Assembly (NCBI RefSeq): GCF_016907275.1
Contig: NZ_JAFBBP010000001.1
Coordinates: 2,222,001 to 2,286,000 of the forward strand
Length of the DNA: 64,000 nt
Direction: 5' to 3'
Source: Micromonospora luteifusca
GTDB lineage: Bacteria > Actinomycetota > Actinomycetes > Mycobacteriales > Micromonosporaceae
Positions 9,098 through 17,409 of the stretch are shown piece by piece. The notes below the pieces were generated by a model, which saw only the letters and a program-made list of their open reading frames with translations, ran no database searches and was not told the origin of the DNA. Position numbers and translations under genes: made by a program. How positions within the stretch are numbered: the first letter of the stretch is position 1; each line of letters begins with the position of its first letter.

Positions 9098-9124
9098 GGG
9101 TCCGCGGCGCTCGGCCGCGGACCC
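9098..9124. terminator. Bidirectional hairpin terminator between dapD and subtilase
   Basis: A perfect 10-bp stem (GGGTCCGCGG / CCGCGGACCC) with a 7-nt loop, 10 bases after the dapD stop and 15 bases beyond the stop of the convergent subtilase gene. There is no U tract, as is usual in high-GC actinobacteria. Confidence 0.65.
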
Positions 9125-9138
9125 GGACGGGGTACGCC

Positions 9139-12100
9139 TCAGCGCAACCGGTACGCCTGGATGATCCGTTGCGTCACCGTGTTACCGGCGGTGTCGCGGG
9201 CGGTGGCCCGCAGCGACACGTGGCCGGTGCCGGCGGGATGGCGCAACAGAGCCGACCAGCCGTCGGCGGAGGTACGGACCAGCTTCGCCTTGGCCCAGGT
9301 CTTCCCGCCGTCGTACGAGACGTCGACAGCGAGCTTCTGCACCCGGGCGGCCGGCGAGCCGGGCTGCCGCTGCACCCGCACCGGGACGACGAAGTCCTGA
9401 CCGGCCGGCGCGCTGTTGTCGACCCGCAACGGCGGTGCGAAGCGCACCGCCGACAGGGGCAGTCGGGCCGGCGTGTCACCGGCGACGTGCCCCGACCGGA
9501 AGGCCCAGGTGGATTCCACCTCGGTGCTCAGGTCGGTGAGGCTTCGCTTCGACGACGTGACGAGTCGGTAGTCCGCCCTGCCCGGCGGCACGGTGAACTC
9601 TCCGTAGCCGGCGTACTCGCTCTCGTCGACCAGCTTGCCGTCGCGCCAGAGTTGAGTTCGCTCGCTGTCGCTCAGCGACCCGCCCGGGTGCCCGGCCGCG
9701 TCGCTGAACATCGGCACGTCGACCAGGATGGTGTCGCCGACCCGGGTAACGCTCTGGTGCGGCCAGCGCGGGGTCGGGAAGGACGGCGCGAACGGGGCCT
9801 GGTTCCAGTTCTCCTGCACCGTCCGCCCGGCGCGGTACGCGGTGGGGGTGGAGAAGAGCACCGCCTGCGCGTTCAACCAACCGACCTCGTCCCGCGTTCC
9901 GAAGTAGATGTCGGATTCCCACTTCACACCCTTGGTGTTGTAGTACTCGACCCGTTGGCCGGGCACGACGGTGGGCAGGACCAGGGCGGAACCGCCGACG
10001 TTGTACTCCAGCACCGGGTACACGGTCCGCTCGGCCTCCATGCCCGGGTAGCCACCACGGAACCGGTGCACGACGGTGGCCAGGTCCCGTCGGGGGTAGT
10101 CGCGAACGAACCCCGTGGGCATCTGACCAGGGATCGCTTCGGCCAGCGCGTACAGGTACGGACTGTTGGCCGTGTCCGGCTTGATCCATTGGCTGCTGAT
10201 GGTGGCGACGAACCGGTCGGCGGAGACCGTCTTGCCGAGTTGACCGCTGGTCAGGCCGGTGAATGTTTCCGCCCAGACCCCGATGCCGTACCCGCTGCCG
10301 TCGTCGGCCGTGAAGTTGCCGCCGACGTCGATCAGCACCGGGGCGGCGGTCCGGTCCGGAACGGTCACCCGTACCGGCTTGGTCCGGCGGGCGTCCACGA
10401 CGATCCGGGTGTCCCGGTCGATGGTCAGTTCGGGCTGCGCCAACAGGGACATCCCGCCCTGCTCACCCTCCGGTGCGGGCTCGAAGACGACGCCATTCAG
10501 GCCGTAGTGCCCCTTGGGCACCCGCACGGTGGCCACCCCGTCCGAGCTGACGAGGTCCCAGTAGGCAAAGGTGTCCATCCCGACCAGGGTGGTCCAGTGG
10601 TCCGCGGTGCGCTCGGCGGAGCGGTTCAGGTGCTCCACGGTCAGCGTGTAGCTCTCCACCTCCCGGTTCACGGCCAGCGGGGTGACCGCGACCGTCGCCC
10701 CGGAGCGGGCCACGATCCGCCCGGTCCAGTAACCGTCGGCGTTGCCGAGGCGGGTGTCCGTGGTGACCGTGGTGCCGGCGGTGCCACCGGCCGGCACGGT
10801 GACCTGGCCGGCCGCGAGGGTGAACATGCCGGCGGGGGCCTGCTGCCCACCGGGGCCGGTCACTTCGAGGGTCAGGTCCAGGGTGATCGGATCCGGGCCG
10901 TCGTTCCGCCAGCCGACCTCGCGGGCGACCGGGGTGTCGTCGTCGTGCGGCCAGGCCGGTTGCCCGAAGGAGACGCTGACCGGATCGCTGACGACCCGCT
11001 GAGTGATCGCCCTGGCCACGTCGACCCGGCCGGCACCCTGCTGGAACGCGGTCTGCTCCGGGTGCGGTTTCGCCGAGGCCATCAGGGTGGCCTTGAGCTG
11101 GGCCCCCGCCCAACCGGTGTGCTGCTGGGCGAGCAGCGCCACCGCGCCGGTGACGTGCGGCGCGGCCATCGAGGTGCCGGAGAGCGAGACGTACGCCTCT
11201 CCCACCGGCGCGCCGAGTTGGGTGCCGTCGCCGCGGGCGGCGACGATCTCCACCCCGGGAGCGGTGATGTCCGGCTTCAGCCCGCCGTCGCCGACGCGGG
11301 GGCCACGGCTGGAAAAGTCGGCCAGCGCGTCGTCGCGGTCCACCGCGCCCACCGCCAACGCGGAGTCCGCGGTGCCCGGCGAGCCGACCGAGCCGTCCGA
11401 GCCGTCGTTGCCGGCGGAGATCACGAAGAGCGCGCCGGTCTGCGCGGTCAGCGACTCGATCGCCGCCTCCAGCGGGTCGACGTCGGGCGTGTCCGGCCCG
11501 GTCAGGCTCATGTTGATCACGTCGGCGTGCTGGTCGACGGCAGCCCACTGCATGCCGGCCAGGATCGCCGAATCCGAGCAGCCCTGGTCTTCGCACACCT
11601 TGCCGGAGAGCAGCGTGGCGTCCGGGGCGACGCCCCGGTACTTGCCGCCCGAGGCGGCACCGCTGCCCGCGATGATCGAGGCGACGTGGGTGCCGTGACC
11701 GACCGTGTCACCGGCCTCGGTGACCTCGGTGAAATTCCGCGATTCCGCGACCCGGCCGCTCAGGTCGGGGTGGTCGGCGTCGACACCGGTGTCCAGCACC
11801 GCGACGCGGACGCCCTGGCCGGTGAACCCGGCCTGGTGCGCGGCTGGCGCGCCGATCTGCGGCACGCTGTGGTCCAGGGTGACGTGTCGGCGGCCGTCGA
11901 GCCAGATTCGGTCGGCACCCCCCGCCGTGCCGACCCGGGCGCCGGCGCTGGTGCCGGTGAGCGTCGCCCAGATCGCCGCGGCCCGCTCCTTGTCCGCCGT
12001 CGCGGCGACACCGTCGATCGCGGGCAACTGCGCGGTGACGGTCAGCCCGGCGGGTGCCGCGGCGGCGCGCTGCCCCGCGCCAGCGTCACCGGTGACCAGC

Positions 12101-12489
12101 AGCGGCAGGTCGTCGCGGCGGGCGTCGTCGTAACCGGCGGCGATCAGCCCGGTCACGTCGAACAGTCGCCGGTCGACCCGGCCGGAGCGGACCAGCGGCA
12201 GGGCGTCCTGCGGCAGCACGGTGAGCTGGCCGCGGTCGCGGGTGGTGAGGAAGCGCAGATGAGTACGACCGGGGCCGGGATGGACGGCGGCGGTCCCGGA
12301 CGCGGTGACCGTGATGCGGTCGCCGGTCAGCAGGGTGACGGTCTTCGTGGTGGCGGCGCCGATCGCGGTACGCGGAGCGGCGTCGGGGGCGGCGTTGGTG
12401 GGTGGGCTGGCCACGGCGGTCGCCGGAGTGCCCAGGACGAGGGCTGCTACGGCGGTAACTGCGGTGGTCATCCTGCTGCGTCGATGCAA
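9139..12489 (-). CDS. Secreted S8 (subtilisin-family) serine protease
   Basis: A large exported protease of about 1116 residues. A short basic start and hydrophobic segment ending TAVAS form a signal peptide. The catalytic triad is visible as VAVLDTGVDADHPD (Asp near 231), VGHGTHVASIIAG (His near 267) and LSGTSMAAPHVTGA (Ser near 438). An N-terminal region before the Asp would be the propeptide. The roughly 650 residues after the protease domain are beta-rich with no transmembrane anchor or LPXTG sorting signal, so the protein is probably released. The TTG at 12489 was chosen because GAGGAGG lies 5 bases upstream; the next in-frame ATG is six codons later. A palindromic element sits 62 bases upstream. 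Confidence 0.92.
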   Translation of the reverse strand: MHRRSRMTTAVTAVAALVLGTPATAVASPPTNAAPDAAPRTAIGAATTKTVTLLTGDRITVTASGTAAVHPGPGRTHLRFLTTRDRGQLTVLPQDALPLVRSGRVDRRLFDVTGLIAAGYDDARRDDLPLLVTGDAGAGQRAAAAPAGLTVTAQLPAIDGVAATADKERAAAIWATLTGTSAGARVGTAGGADRIWLDGRRHVTLDHSVPQIGAPAAHQAGFTGQGVRVAVLDTGVDADHPDLSGRVAESRNFTEVTEAGDTVGHGTHVASIIAGSGAASGGKYRGVAPDATLLSGKVCEDQGCSDSAILAGMQWAAVDQHADVINMSLTGPDTPDVDPLEAAIESLTAQTGALFVISAGNDGSDGSVGSPGTADSALAVGAVDRDDALADFSSRGPRVGDGGLKPDITAPGVEIVAARGDGTQLGAPVGEAYVSLSGTSMAAPHVTGAVALLAQQHTGWAGAQLKATLMASAKPHPEQTAFQQGAGRVDVARAITQRVVSDPVSVSFGQPAWPHDDDTPVAREVGWRNDGPDPITLDLTLEVTGPGGQQAPAGMFTLAAGQVTVPAGGTAGTTVTTDTRLGNADGYWTGRIVARSGATVAVTPLAVNREVESYTLTVEHLNRSAERTADHWTTLVGMDTFAYWDLVSSDGVATVRVPKGHYGLNGVVFEPAPEGEQGGMSLLAQPELTIDRDTRIVVDARRTKPVRVTVPDRTAAPVLIDVGGNFTADDGSGYGIGVWAETFTGLTSGQLGKTVSADRFVATISSQWIKPDTANSPYLYALAEAIPGQMPTGFVRDYPRRDLATVVHRFRGGYPGMEAERTVYPVLEYNVGGSALVLPTVVPGQRVEYYNTKGVKWESDIYFGTRDEVGWLNAQAVLFSTPTAYRAGRTVQENWNQAPFAPSFPTPRWPHQSVTRVGDTILVDVPMFSDAAGHPGGSLSDSERTQLWRDGKLVDESEYAGYGEFTVPPGRADYRLVTSSKRSLTDLSTEVESTWAFRSGHVAGDTPARLPLSAVRFAPPLRVDNSAPAGQDFVVPVRVQRQPGSPAARVQKLAVDVSYDGGKTWAKAKLVRTSADGWSALLRHPAGTGHVSLRATARDTAGNTVTQRIIQAYRLR

Positions 12490-12550
12490 CGGATCCTCCT
12501 CGTTGGAGCGTTGATACCCATGAGAGGTGCATTGACCGCCGTCATTATTA

Positions 12551-12563
12551 CATACCCGGTATG
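12551..12563 (-). promoter_or_regulatory. Palindrome CATACCGGGTATG upstream of subtilase
   Basis: Same 13-bp palindrome as at 6721-6733, here in an AT-rich patch (12543-12570) upstream of the protease gene. On the coding strand it is preceded by CTTATTTG, close to the TATTCA preceding the other copy. This is a candidate operator or promoter element. Confidence 0.5.
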
Positions 12564-12631
12564 CAAATAAGGCGTCGAAAATATGACGAACCTGCCAACC
12601 AATGACAGTCCCGGCGGGCATCATCGACCGG

Positions 12632-13189
12632 GTGACCTCCATGAAGGACCGGATGCTCGCCGGCGAGCCCTACCTCGCTGACGATCCAGAGATCATCGCG
12701 GACCTGGACCGCGCGGCCCGGCTGATGGAACGCTTCAACACCAGTGCCGCAGCCGACCCGCAGGCCCGCCTCGCGGCATTACGCGACCTCCTCGGCGAGC
12801 TGGGCGAGGGCACCTGGATCCGCCCACCGTTCTACTGTGACTACGGCTGGCAGACCCGCATCGGGCCACGCAGCTTCGTCAACTACCACGCGGTCTTCCT
12901 CGACGTCGCACCGATCACCATCGGCGCCGACGTGCAGATCGGACCCAACGTGCAGCTGCTCACACCGACCCACCCGGTGGAGCCCGGTCCGCGCCGCGAC
13001 AAGTGGGAGGCCGCCAAGCCGATCACCATCGGCGACAACGCCTGGCTCGGCGGCGGGGCCATCGTGCTGGCCGGAGTGTCGATCGGCGCGAACACCGTCG
13101 TCGGCGCGGGCGCGGTGGTAACCCGGGACCTACCTGCCGACGTGGTCGCCGTCGGCAACCCCGCCCGGCCGGTCCGCGAACTGGACTGA
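12632..13189 (+). CDS. Sugar O-acetyltransferase (maltose/galactoside acetyltransferase type)
   Basis: A trimeric left-handed beta-helix acyltransferase that would use acetyl-CoA to acetylate a sugar or related small molecule. The family start MKDRMLAGEPY is followed by the helical N-terminal Mac domain (to about residue 60). Next come hexapeptide repeats with GPRSFVNYHAVFLDVAPITIG, the catalytic-loop His in LLTPTHPVEPGPR and the closing GGGAIVLAGVSIGANTVVGAGAVVTRDLPADVVAVGNPARPVRE. GTG at 12632 gives the usual short lead; ATG at 12602 and ATG at 12641 are alternatives and none has a clear ribosome site. It is divergent from the subtilase gene. Confidence 0.85.
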   Translation: MTSMKDRMLAGEPYLADDPEIIADLDRAARLMERFNTSAAADPQARLAALRDLLGELGEGTWIRPPFYCDYGWQTRIGPRSFVNYHAVFLDVAPITIGADVQIGPNVQLLTPTHPVEPGPRRDKWEAAKPITIGDNAWLGGGAIVLAGVSIGANTVVGAGAVVTRDLPADVVAVGNPARPVRELD

Positions 13190-13212
13190 CCACGCCGGCC
13201 TCGACGGGCCGA

Positions 13213-13860
13213 TCAGGCCGCCGGCGGGTCGGACAGGCGGACCACCAGGTCGGCCTGATCGGCGGTGGGAGTGATCATGGCCGCGTTGGCCTCGTCACTG
13301 CCCAACGCCCACTCGCGCGCCTGCTCCGGCGAGCGCCCGAAGGCCTCGTGTCGGGCAGTCAGCCGACGCTGACGCAGCTCGGCGTCCAGATCGAGGAACC
13401 ACGCCTCGTGCAGCAGCGTCCGCACCTCCTGCCACGGAAAGTCCGGCAGTAGCAGGTAGTTGCCCTCCGTCACCACCAACCGGACCGACGGCGGCACTTC
13501 GATCGAGCCGGCCACCGGCTCCTCCAACTCCCGGCGAAACTCCGGCGCGTACACCGAGGTCGGCTCCAGCCGGCGCAACCGGCGCAGCAGCGAGACGTAC
13601 CCGTTGGCGTCGAAGGTGTCCTTCGCGCCCTTACGGTCCGCGCGGCCCAACCGGACCAGCTGGGACTGCGCCAGGTGGAAACCGTCCATCGGCACCAGCC
13701 GGGCCGTCGCCCCGACGGCGGCCACGACCTGCTCGGCCAGCGTGGACTTCCCCGCACCCGGCGCACCGGCGATGCCCAACAGTTGTCGCGGGCCCGCCTC
13801 GGCCAGCGCCAACGCCCGCTGCACCAGGTCGTCGACGGACAGCACCTGAGCCGGTGGCAT
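13213..13860 (-). CDS. Uridine-kinase-like P-loop nucleoside/sugar kinase
   Basis: A 215-residue P-loop kinase of the uridine kinase/PRK09270 type that phosphorylates a small nucleoside- or sugar-like substrate. Walker A is GAPGAGKST near residue 31. The substrate-side motif PMDGFHLA follows near 58, and the lid-type arginines are in RQRRLTARHEAFGRS. The ATG overlaps the stop of the upstream SIMPL gene by one base, placing it last in a tyrA-SIMPL-kinase operon. The true substrate cannot be read from the sequence. Confidence 0.85.
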   Translation of the reverse strand: MPPAQVLSVDDLVQRALALAEAGPRQLLGIAGAPGAGKSTLAEQVVAAVGATARLVPMDGFHLAQSQLVRLGRADRKGAKDTFDANGYVSLLRRLRRLEPTSVYAPEFRRELEEPVAGSIEVPPSVRLVVTEGNYLLLPDFPWQEVRTLLHEAWFLDLDAELRQRRLTARHEAFGRSPEQAREWALGSDEANAAMITPTADQADLVVRLSDPPAA

Positions 13861-14510
13861 CAGTCGAGGACCGGCGTGCTGATCGTGAACCGCGCCTGCA
13901 CGGCCGCCTGCACGGTCTGCGGTTGTGGGTCCAGCTCAAGCTCCGGCGGGCCACCACCCGAGCCGCCGCCCCCGGCGAACGCCGCACGGGCGAACATCGG
14001 CCGGTCAGCAGGCCCGACATCGCTCAGCTCAAGCAAGGAGGTGACCTGGGCACCGAGCGCCTCGGCGTACTCCCGGGCCCGCACCAACGCGTCGCCGATC
14101 GCGGCCTGTCGGGCATCGCGGTGCGCGGGGCTGTCCGGGCGAAGCTCCCACCAGGGCCCGGCCACCTCGACCTGATCCTGGTCGGCCAACCGGAGCATCA
14201 GCTCGCCGAGGGCGGTGAAGTCGGTGACGGTAACCGTGGTGGTCACGCTGCCGTGCCAGGCGACCACCCGCTCGCCCGAGCGCCGGGTCTCCGGTCGCAC
14301 CCGCAGGTCGCCGGTCTCCCGCCGCGCCACCGTCGGCCCGGAACCGTCCAGCAGCACCCGGATGGCGGCGGCACGCTCGGCCAGCCGGGTCAGGGTGGTC
14401 TCCCGGTCCCGATCGCGCGCTGTCGCGGTGACCGCGAAACGGGCCAGCTCGGGCGGCACCTCTCGGTACGCCTCGCCGCGCACCTGCACCACCGGACCGT
14501 CCACCGCCAT
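13860..14510 (-). CDS. SIMPL (DUF541) domain protein
   Basis: A 216-residue protein of the SIMPL/DUF541 family, whose biochemical role is not settled. Family features are the opening VQVRGEAYREVPPELARF, the central VTVTDFTALGELMLRL and the conserved helix RQAAIGDALVRAREYAEALG with the GPxWELRP-like segment before it. Unlike many homologues it has no signal peptide, so it would be cytoplasmic. It starts 10 bases after the tyrA stop and overlaps the kinase gene by one base. Confidence 0.85.
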   Translation of the reverse strand: MAVDGPVVQVRGEAYREVPPELARFAVTATARDRDRETTLTRLAERAAAIRVLLDGSGPTVARRETGDLRVRPETRRSGERVVAWHGSVTTTVTVTDFTALGELMLRLADQDQVEVAGPWWELRPDSPAHRDARQAAIGDALVRAREYAEALGAQVTSLLELSDVGPADRPMFARAAFAGGGGSGGGPPELELDPQPQTVQAAVQARFTISTPVLD

Positions 14511-14520
14511 ACCCCTCAGC

Positions 14521-15540
14521 CTAGTCAGCGACGGGGAGCCACGCGGTGTAGGAAACGACGTCCGGACCGATCCGGCACCCGGTCAGGTGCCCGCCGACGT
14601 CGCCCAGACCGCGCAACCAGGCGACCTCGGAGTCATGGTCGCCGCCGGCCGGGAACTCCCGAGCCTGACCGGCGAACCGCCGGTCCAGCAGCGCCAACCG
14701 GGCCGTCCGGGCTTCGGTGTACCGCGCGATGAGCGCGGGTCCGTCGTCGGCCCGCAGCTCGGCGGCCAGCCCGTCCAGAAACGCACGGACCTCGTCCAGC
14801 TCGTGCAGCACGCGGTCGCGGTTGCCGAGCAGCATGTTCGCGGTCCGCTCCGCTGGTGTGCCGGCGACCCGCGTGCCGTCGGAGAAGCTGCCCGCGGCCA
14901 GCGCCAGCACCGCGTCGCGCAGCGGCGCCCGCTGTGTCGCTCCGGCCAACGCGCCGGCCAGCAGGTGCGGCACGTGCGAGGCGAGCGCGGCCGCCGAGTC
15001 GTGCGCCGGCGCGGACATCGGCACGACCCGCGCACCGAACAACTCCACCAGCAGCCCGGTCAGCCAGCGGAAGGCGTCCGTCGCGGCGCCCCCCGCCGGG
15101 CAGAGCACCCAGGCGGCGCCGGCCAGCAGGGTCGGCGAGGCGGCAGTCAGGCCGGCCGACTCCGCGCCGGCCATCGGATGCCCCGGGACGAACCGGTCGA
15201 TCAGCCCGAGCCGGTCGGCCGTCTCGGCCACCTCGACCTTGGTGCTGCCGACATCGGTGAGCACGCAGCCGGGCGCGGTCAGCTCGGCCACCCGGGCCAG
15301 GGTCTCCGGGAGGGTGGGCAGCGGGCCGCAGAGGAAGACCAGGTCCCGATCGGCCACGGTCTGCTCGATCGTGGCCGGGGCGACCACCCCCCGGCCCTGG
15401 GCTCGATCACGAGTCGCCGGGTCCGGATCCCATCCCGCCACGTCCAGGCCCGCATCGGCCAGCCGCAGCAGAACGGATCCACCGATCAGGCCGGTGCCGA
15501 TCACGGCCACCCGCACCCGCGTACCGGGCCTGTCCACCAT
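14521..15540 (-). CDS. tyrA: Prephenate dehydrogenase
   Basis: A 339-residue NAD(P)-dependent dehydrogenase that converts prephenate to 4-hydroxyphenylpyruvate in tyrosine synthesis. It opens with the Rossmann glycine motif VAVIGTGLIGGSVLLRL (about 10-25), followed by LTDVGSTK and the family substrate motif GHPMAGAESAG near residue 143. The helical C-terminal domain includes the conserved SHVPHLLAGAL. No ACT domain is present, matching the short actinobacterial form. It is the first gene of a probable operon with the SIMPL and kinase genes. Confidence 0.94.
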   Translation of the reverse strand: MVDRPGTRVRVAVIGTGLIGGSVLLRLADAGLDVAGWDPDPATRDRAQGRGVVAPATIEQTVADRDLVFLCGPLPTLPETLARVAELTAPGCVLTDVGSTKVEVAETADRLGLIDRFVPGHPMAGAESAGLTAASPTLLAGAAWVLCPAGGAATDAFRWLTGLLVELFGARVVPMSAPAHDSAAALASHVPHLLAGALAGATQRAPLRDAVLALAAGSFSDGTRVAGTPAERTANMLLGNRDRVLHELDEVRAFLDGLAAELRADDGPALIARYTEARTARLALLDRRFAGQAREFPAGGDHDSEVAWLRGLGDVGGHLTGCRIGPDVVSYTAWLPVAD

Positions 15541-15635
15541 CCGCGCGCCTCGACCTTCCTGCTGGGTGCGGGACCGACGCGGCCCCGACCAGGTCCGCGG
15601 CCGAGGATATCGCCCGGGCCGAGCCGCCCCCGGGT

Positions 15636-15779
15636 CAGTCCTCGGCGGCCATCGCCTCGTCGCGGCACGCGACGAACGGGATCACCGGGTTGCGGTTGCT
15701 GTACTGCCAGGGCCAGGCGGTCACCTGATCGCCGATCACCTCGAACCGGCCGGCGGCGGATCGTAGGTCACCGACCTTC
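15636..15779 (-). pseudogene. 3'-terminal gene fragment (minus strand)
   Basis: An open frame on the minus strand ends at 15636 and reads as a normal protein C-terminus (DLRSAAGRFEVIGDQ, then WPWQYSNRNPVIPF and EAMAAED). It has no start codon with a ribosome site, and its upstream side runs straight into a plus-strand fragment. I do not recognise the family. I interpret it as the tail of a gene whose 5' part is lost. Confidence 0.35.
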
Positions 15780-15846
15780 GAGCGAGGTGCTGGAGAAGCA
15801 GAGCCGGGACACGCTGCTGAAGGTCTTCCGCCGGATCACCGACTGA
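15780..15846 (+). pseudogene. 3'-terminal gene fragment (plus strand)
   Basis: A plus-strand frame reads EVLEKQSRDTLLKVFRRITD then a stop at 15846. It looks like a real helical C-terminus and is followed 6 bases later by a strong hairpin terminator. No start lies between it and the minus-strand fragment, so the two tails sit head to head with their 5' portions missing. The family is not recognised. Confidence 0.35.
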
Positions 15847-15852
15847 CGCCGC

Positions 15853-15886
15853 CCGGGCGGTCGGCTCGCAGGGGCCGACCGCCCGG
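15853..15886. terminator. Bidirectional hairpin terminator
   Basis: Perfect 13-bp stem (CCGGGCGGTCGGC / GCCGACCGCCCGG) with an 8-nt loop, located between the plus-strand gene remnant (ends 15846) and the dapC stop (15898). It would serve dapC on the minus strand. Confidence 0.7.
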
Positions 15887-15897
15887 ACCGCGATCGA

Positions 15898-17007
15898 TCA
15901 GGCGTCAGCGAGGCGGCCGGCGACCGCTGCGACGTGCTCGTCGGTCTCGGTCAGCGCAACCCGGACGTACTGGCCGGCGCTGGGGCCGTAGAAGACGCCG
16001 GCCGCGACCAGGATGCCGCGCCGAGCCAGCCAGTCGACGGTCTGCCAGCAGTCCTCACCACGCGTCAACCAGAGGTAAAGACCCGCCTCCGAGTGCTCGA
16101 CGGTGAAGCCGGCACCGGTGAACGCGGCCGTCAACACCTCGCGCCGGGCACGGTAGCGCTCCCGCTGCTCGTCGGCGTGTCGCTCGTCCTGCAGTGCCGC
16201 CACCATCGCCGCCTGCACCGGCGCCGGCACGATCATGCCGGCGTGCTTGCGGACCTTCAGCAGCTCGGCGACGAGCGCCGGGTCACCGGCGACGAACCCG
16301 GCCCGGTAGCCGGCGAGGTTGGAACGCTTGGACAGCGAGTGCAGGGCCAGCACACCGTCGTAGCTGCCACCGCTGACCTGCGGAGACAGCACCGACACCG
16401 GCTCGGCCGACCAGCCGAGTGGCAGATAGCACTCGTCGCTGGCGACCACCGCGCCGCGTTCCCGGGCCCAGTCGACCACCTTCCGCAGGTGCGCCGCGGG
16501 CAGCACCCGGCCAGTGGGGTTGCCGGGCGAGTTGACCCAGACCAGGCGGACCCGCGAGGTCGGCCCGACCGACGTGAGCGAGTCGGTGCGGACGACGGTC
16601 GCACCGGCCAGCCGGGCGCCGTCCTCGTAGGTCGGGTACGCGATCGACGGCACCACCACCACGTCGCCCGGCCCGATGCCGAGCAGGGTGGGCAGCCAGG
16701 CGACCAGCTCCTTCGAGCCGATGGTCGGCAGTACGCCGAGACCGTCGACCCCGGCACCACAAGCCCGGGACACCCACGCCGCGATCGCGGCCCGCAACGC
16801 CGGGGTACCGGCGGTCAGCGGATAACCGGGAGCGTCGGACGCGTCAGCGAGCGCCTGGCGGATCACCTCGGGCACCGGGTCGACCGGCGTACCCATGGAG
16901 AGGTTGATCAGGCCCTCCGGATGCGCCGCGGCCAGGGTGGCCGCGGCGTCCAGAGTGTCCCAGGTGAACTCGGGCAGTCGCGACGAGACCGGCGCGGACC
17001 GGGTCAG
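15898..17007 (-). CDS. dapC: N-succinyldiaminopimelate aminotransferase
   Basis: A 369-residue fold-type I PLP aminotransferase, the DapC step between DapD and DapE. Family landmarks are RLPEFTWDTL at the N-terminus, GYPLTAGTPALRAAI, PTIGSKELVAWLPTLLG, VNSPGNPTGRVLP, SDECYLPLGW and the PLP lysine in LHSLSKRSNLAGYRAG. The only start that keeps the conserved N-terminus is a CTG at 17007-17005 overlapping the fdxA stop (CTGA), with GAGGG just upstream; no ATG, GTG or TTG precedes it in frame. The next ATG (16896) would remove 37 conserved residues. The fdxA-dapC pairing is typical of actinobacteria. Confidence 0.92.
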   Translation of the reverse strand: MTRSAPVSSRLPEFTWDTLDAAATLAAAHPEGLINLSMGTPVDPVPEVIRQALADASDAPGYPLTAGTPALRAAIAAWVSRACGAGVDGLGVLPTIGSKELVAWLPTLLGIGPGDVVVVPSIAYPTYEDGARLAGATVVRTDSLTSVGPTSRVRLVWVNSPGNPTGRVLPAAHLRKVVDWARERGAVVASDECYLPLGWSAEPVSVLSPQVSGGSYDGVLALHSLSKRSNLAGYRAGFVAGDPALVAELLKVRKHAGMIVPAPVQAAMVAALQDERHADEQRERYRARREVLTAAFTGAGFTVEHSEAGLYLWLTRGEDCWQTVDWLARRGILVAAGVFYGPSAGQYVRVALTETDEHVAAVAGRLADA

Positions 17008-17330
17008 TGGCCCTCGCCGCGCGGCGCCTGCGCGGCGACGAAGGTGGCGTCCTTCTCCACCTTGCCGATCTTCGAGGCGCCACCGGGCGAGCCCAGGTCC
17101 TCGAAGAACTCGTAGTTGGCGCCGGTGTAGTCCTTCCACTGCTCCGGGACGTCGTCCTCGTAGAAGATCGCCTCCACGGGGCAGACGGGCTCGCAGGCAC
17201 CACAGTCGACGCACTCGTCGGGGTGGATGTAGAGCATCCGGTTGCCCTCGTAAATGCAGTCGACCGGGCACTCCTCGATACATGCCTTGTCGAGCACATC
17301 CACGCACGGCTCGGCGATGATGTAGGTCAC
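17004..17330 (-). CDS. fdxA: Seven-iron ferredoxin (3Fe-4S/4Fe-4S)
   Basis: A 108-residue ferredoxin, an electron carrier in the cytoplasm. Cluster ligands are visible in the N-terminal half (CVDVLDKACIEECPVDCIYE, about 8-27) and in CVDCGACEPVCPVEAI (about 39-54), followed by the usual acidic tail to residue 108. The GTG at 17330 has GGAGGAG 7 bases upstream and gives the family start MTYIIAEPC. The stop overlaps the CTG of dapC, so both are probably made from one message. Confidence 0.95.
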   Translation of the reverse strand: MTYIIAEPCVDVLDKACIEECPVDCIYEGNRMLYIHPDECVDCGACEPVCPVEAIFYEDDVPEQWKDYTGANYEFFEDLGSPGGASKIGKVEKDATFVAAQAPRGEGH

Positions 17331-17409
17331 CGGTCTTCTCCTCCGCAAGACGCGCCGCGATCTCCCGCGACAGTAAGAGCCTAGTATCTCGCCGGGGAGG
17401 GGGTCGATC

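Noticed and set aside
9169..12570. A very long open frame on the plus strand opposite the subtilase gene
   Set aside because: It mirrors the protease gene, has Arg/Gly/Val/Pro-rich nonsense composition and no domain. Long antisense frames are expected at 72% GC.
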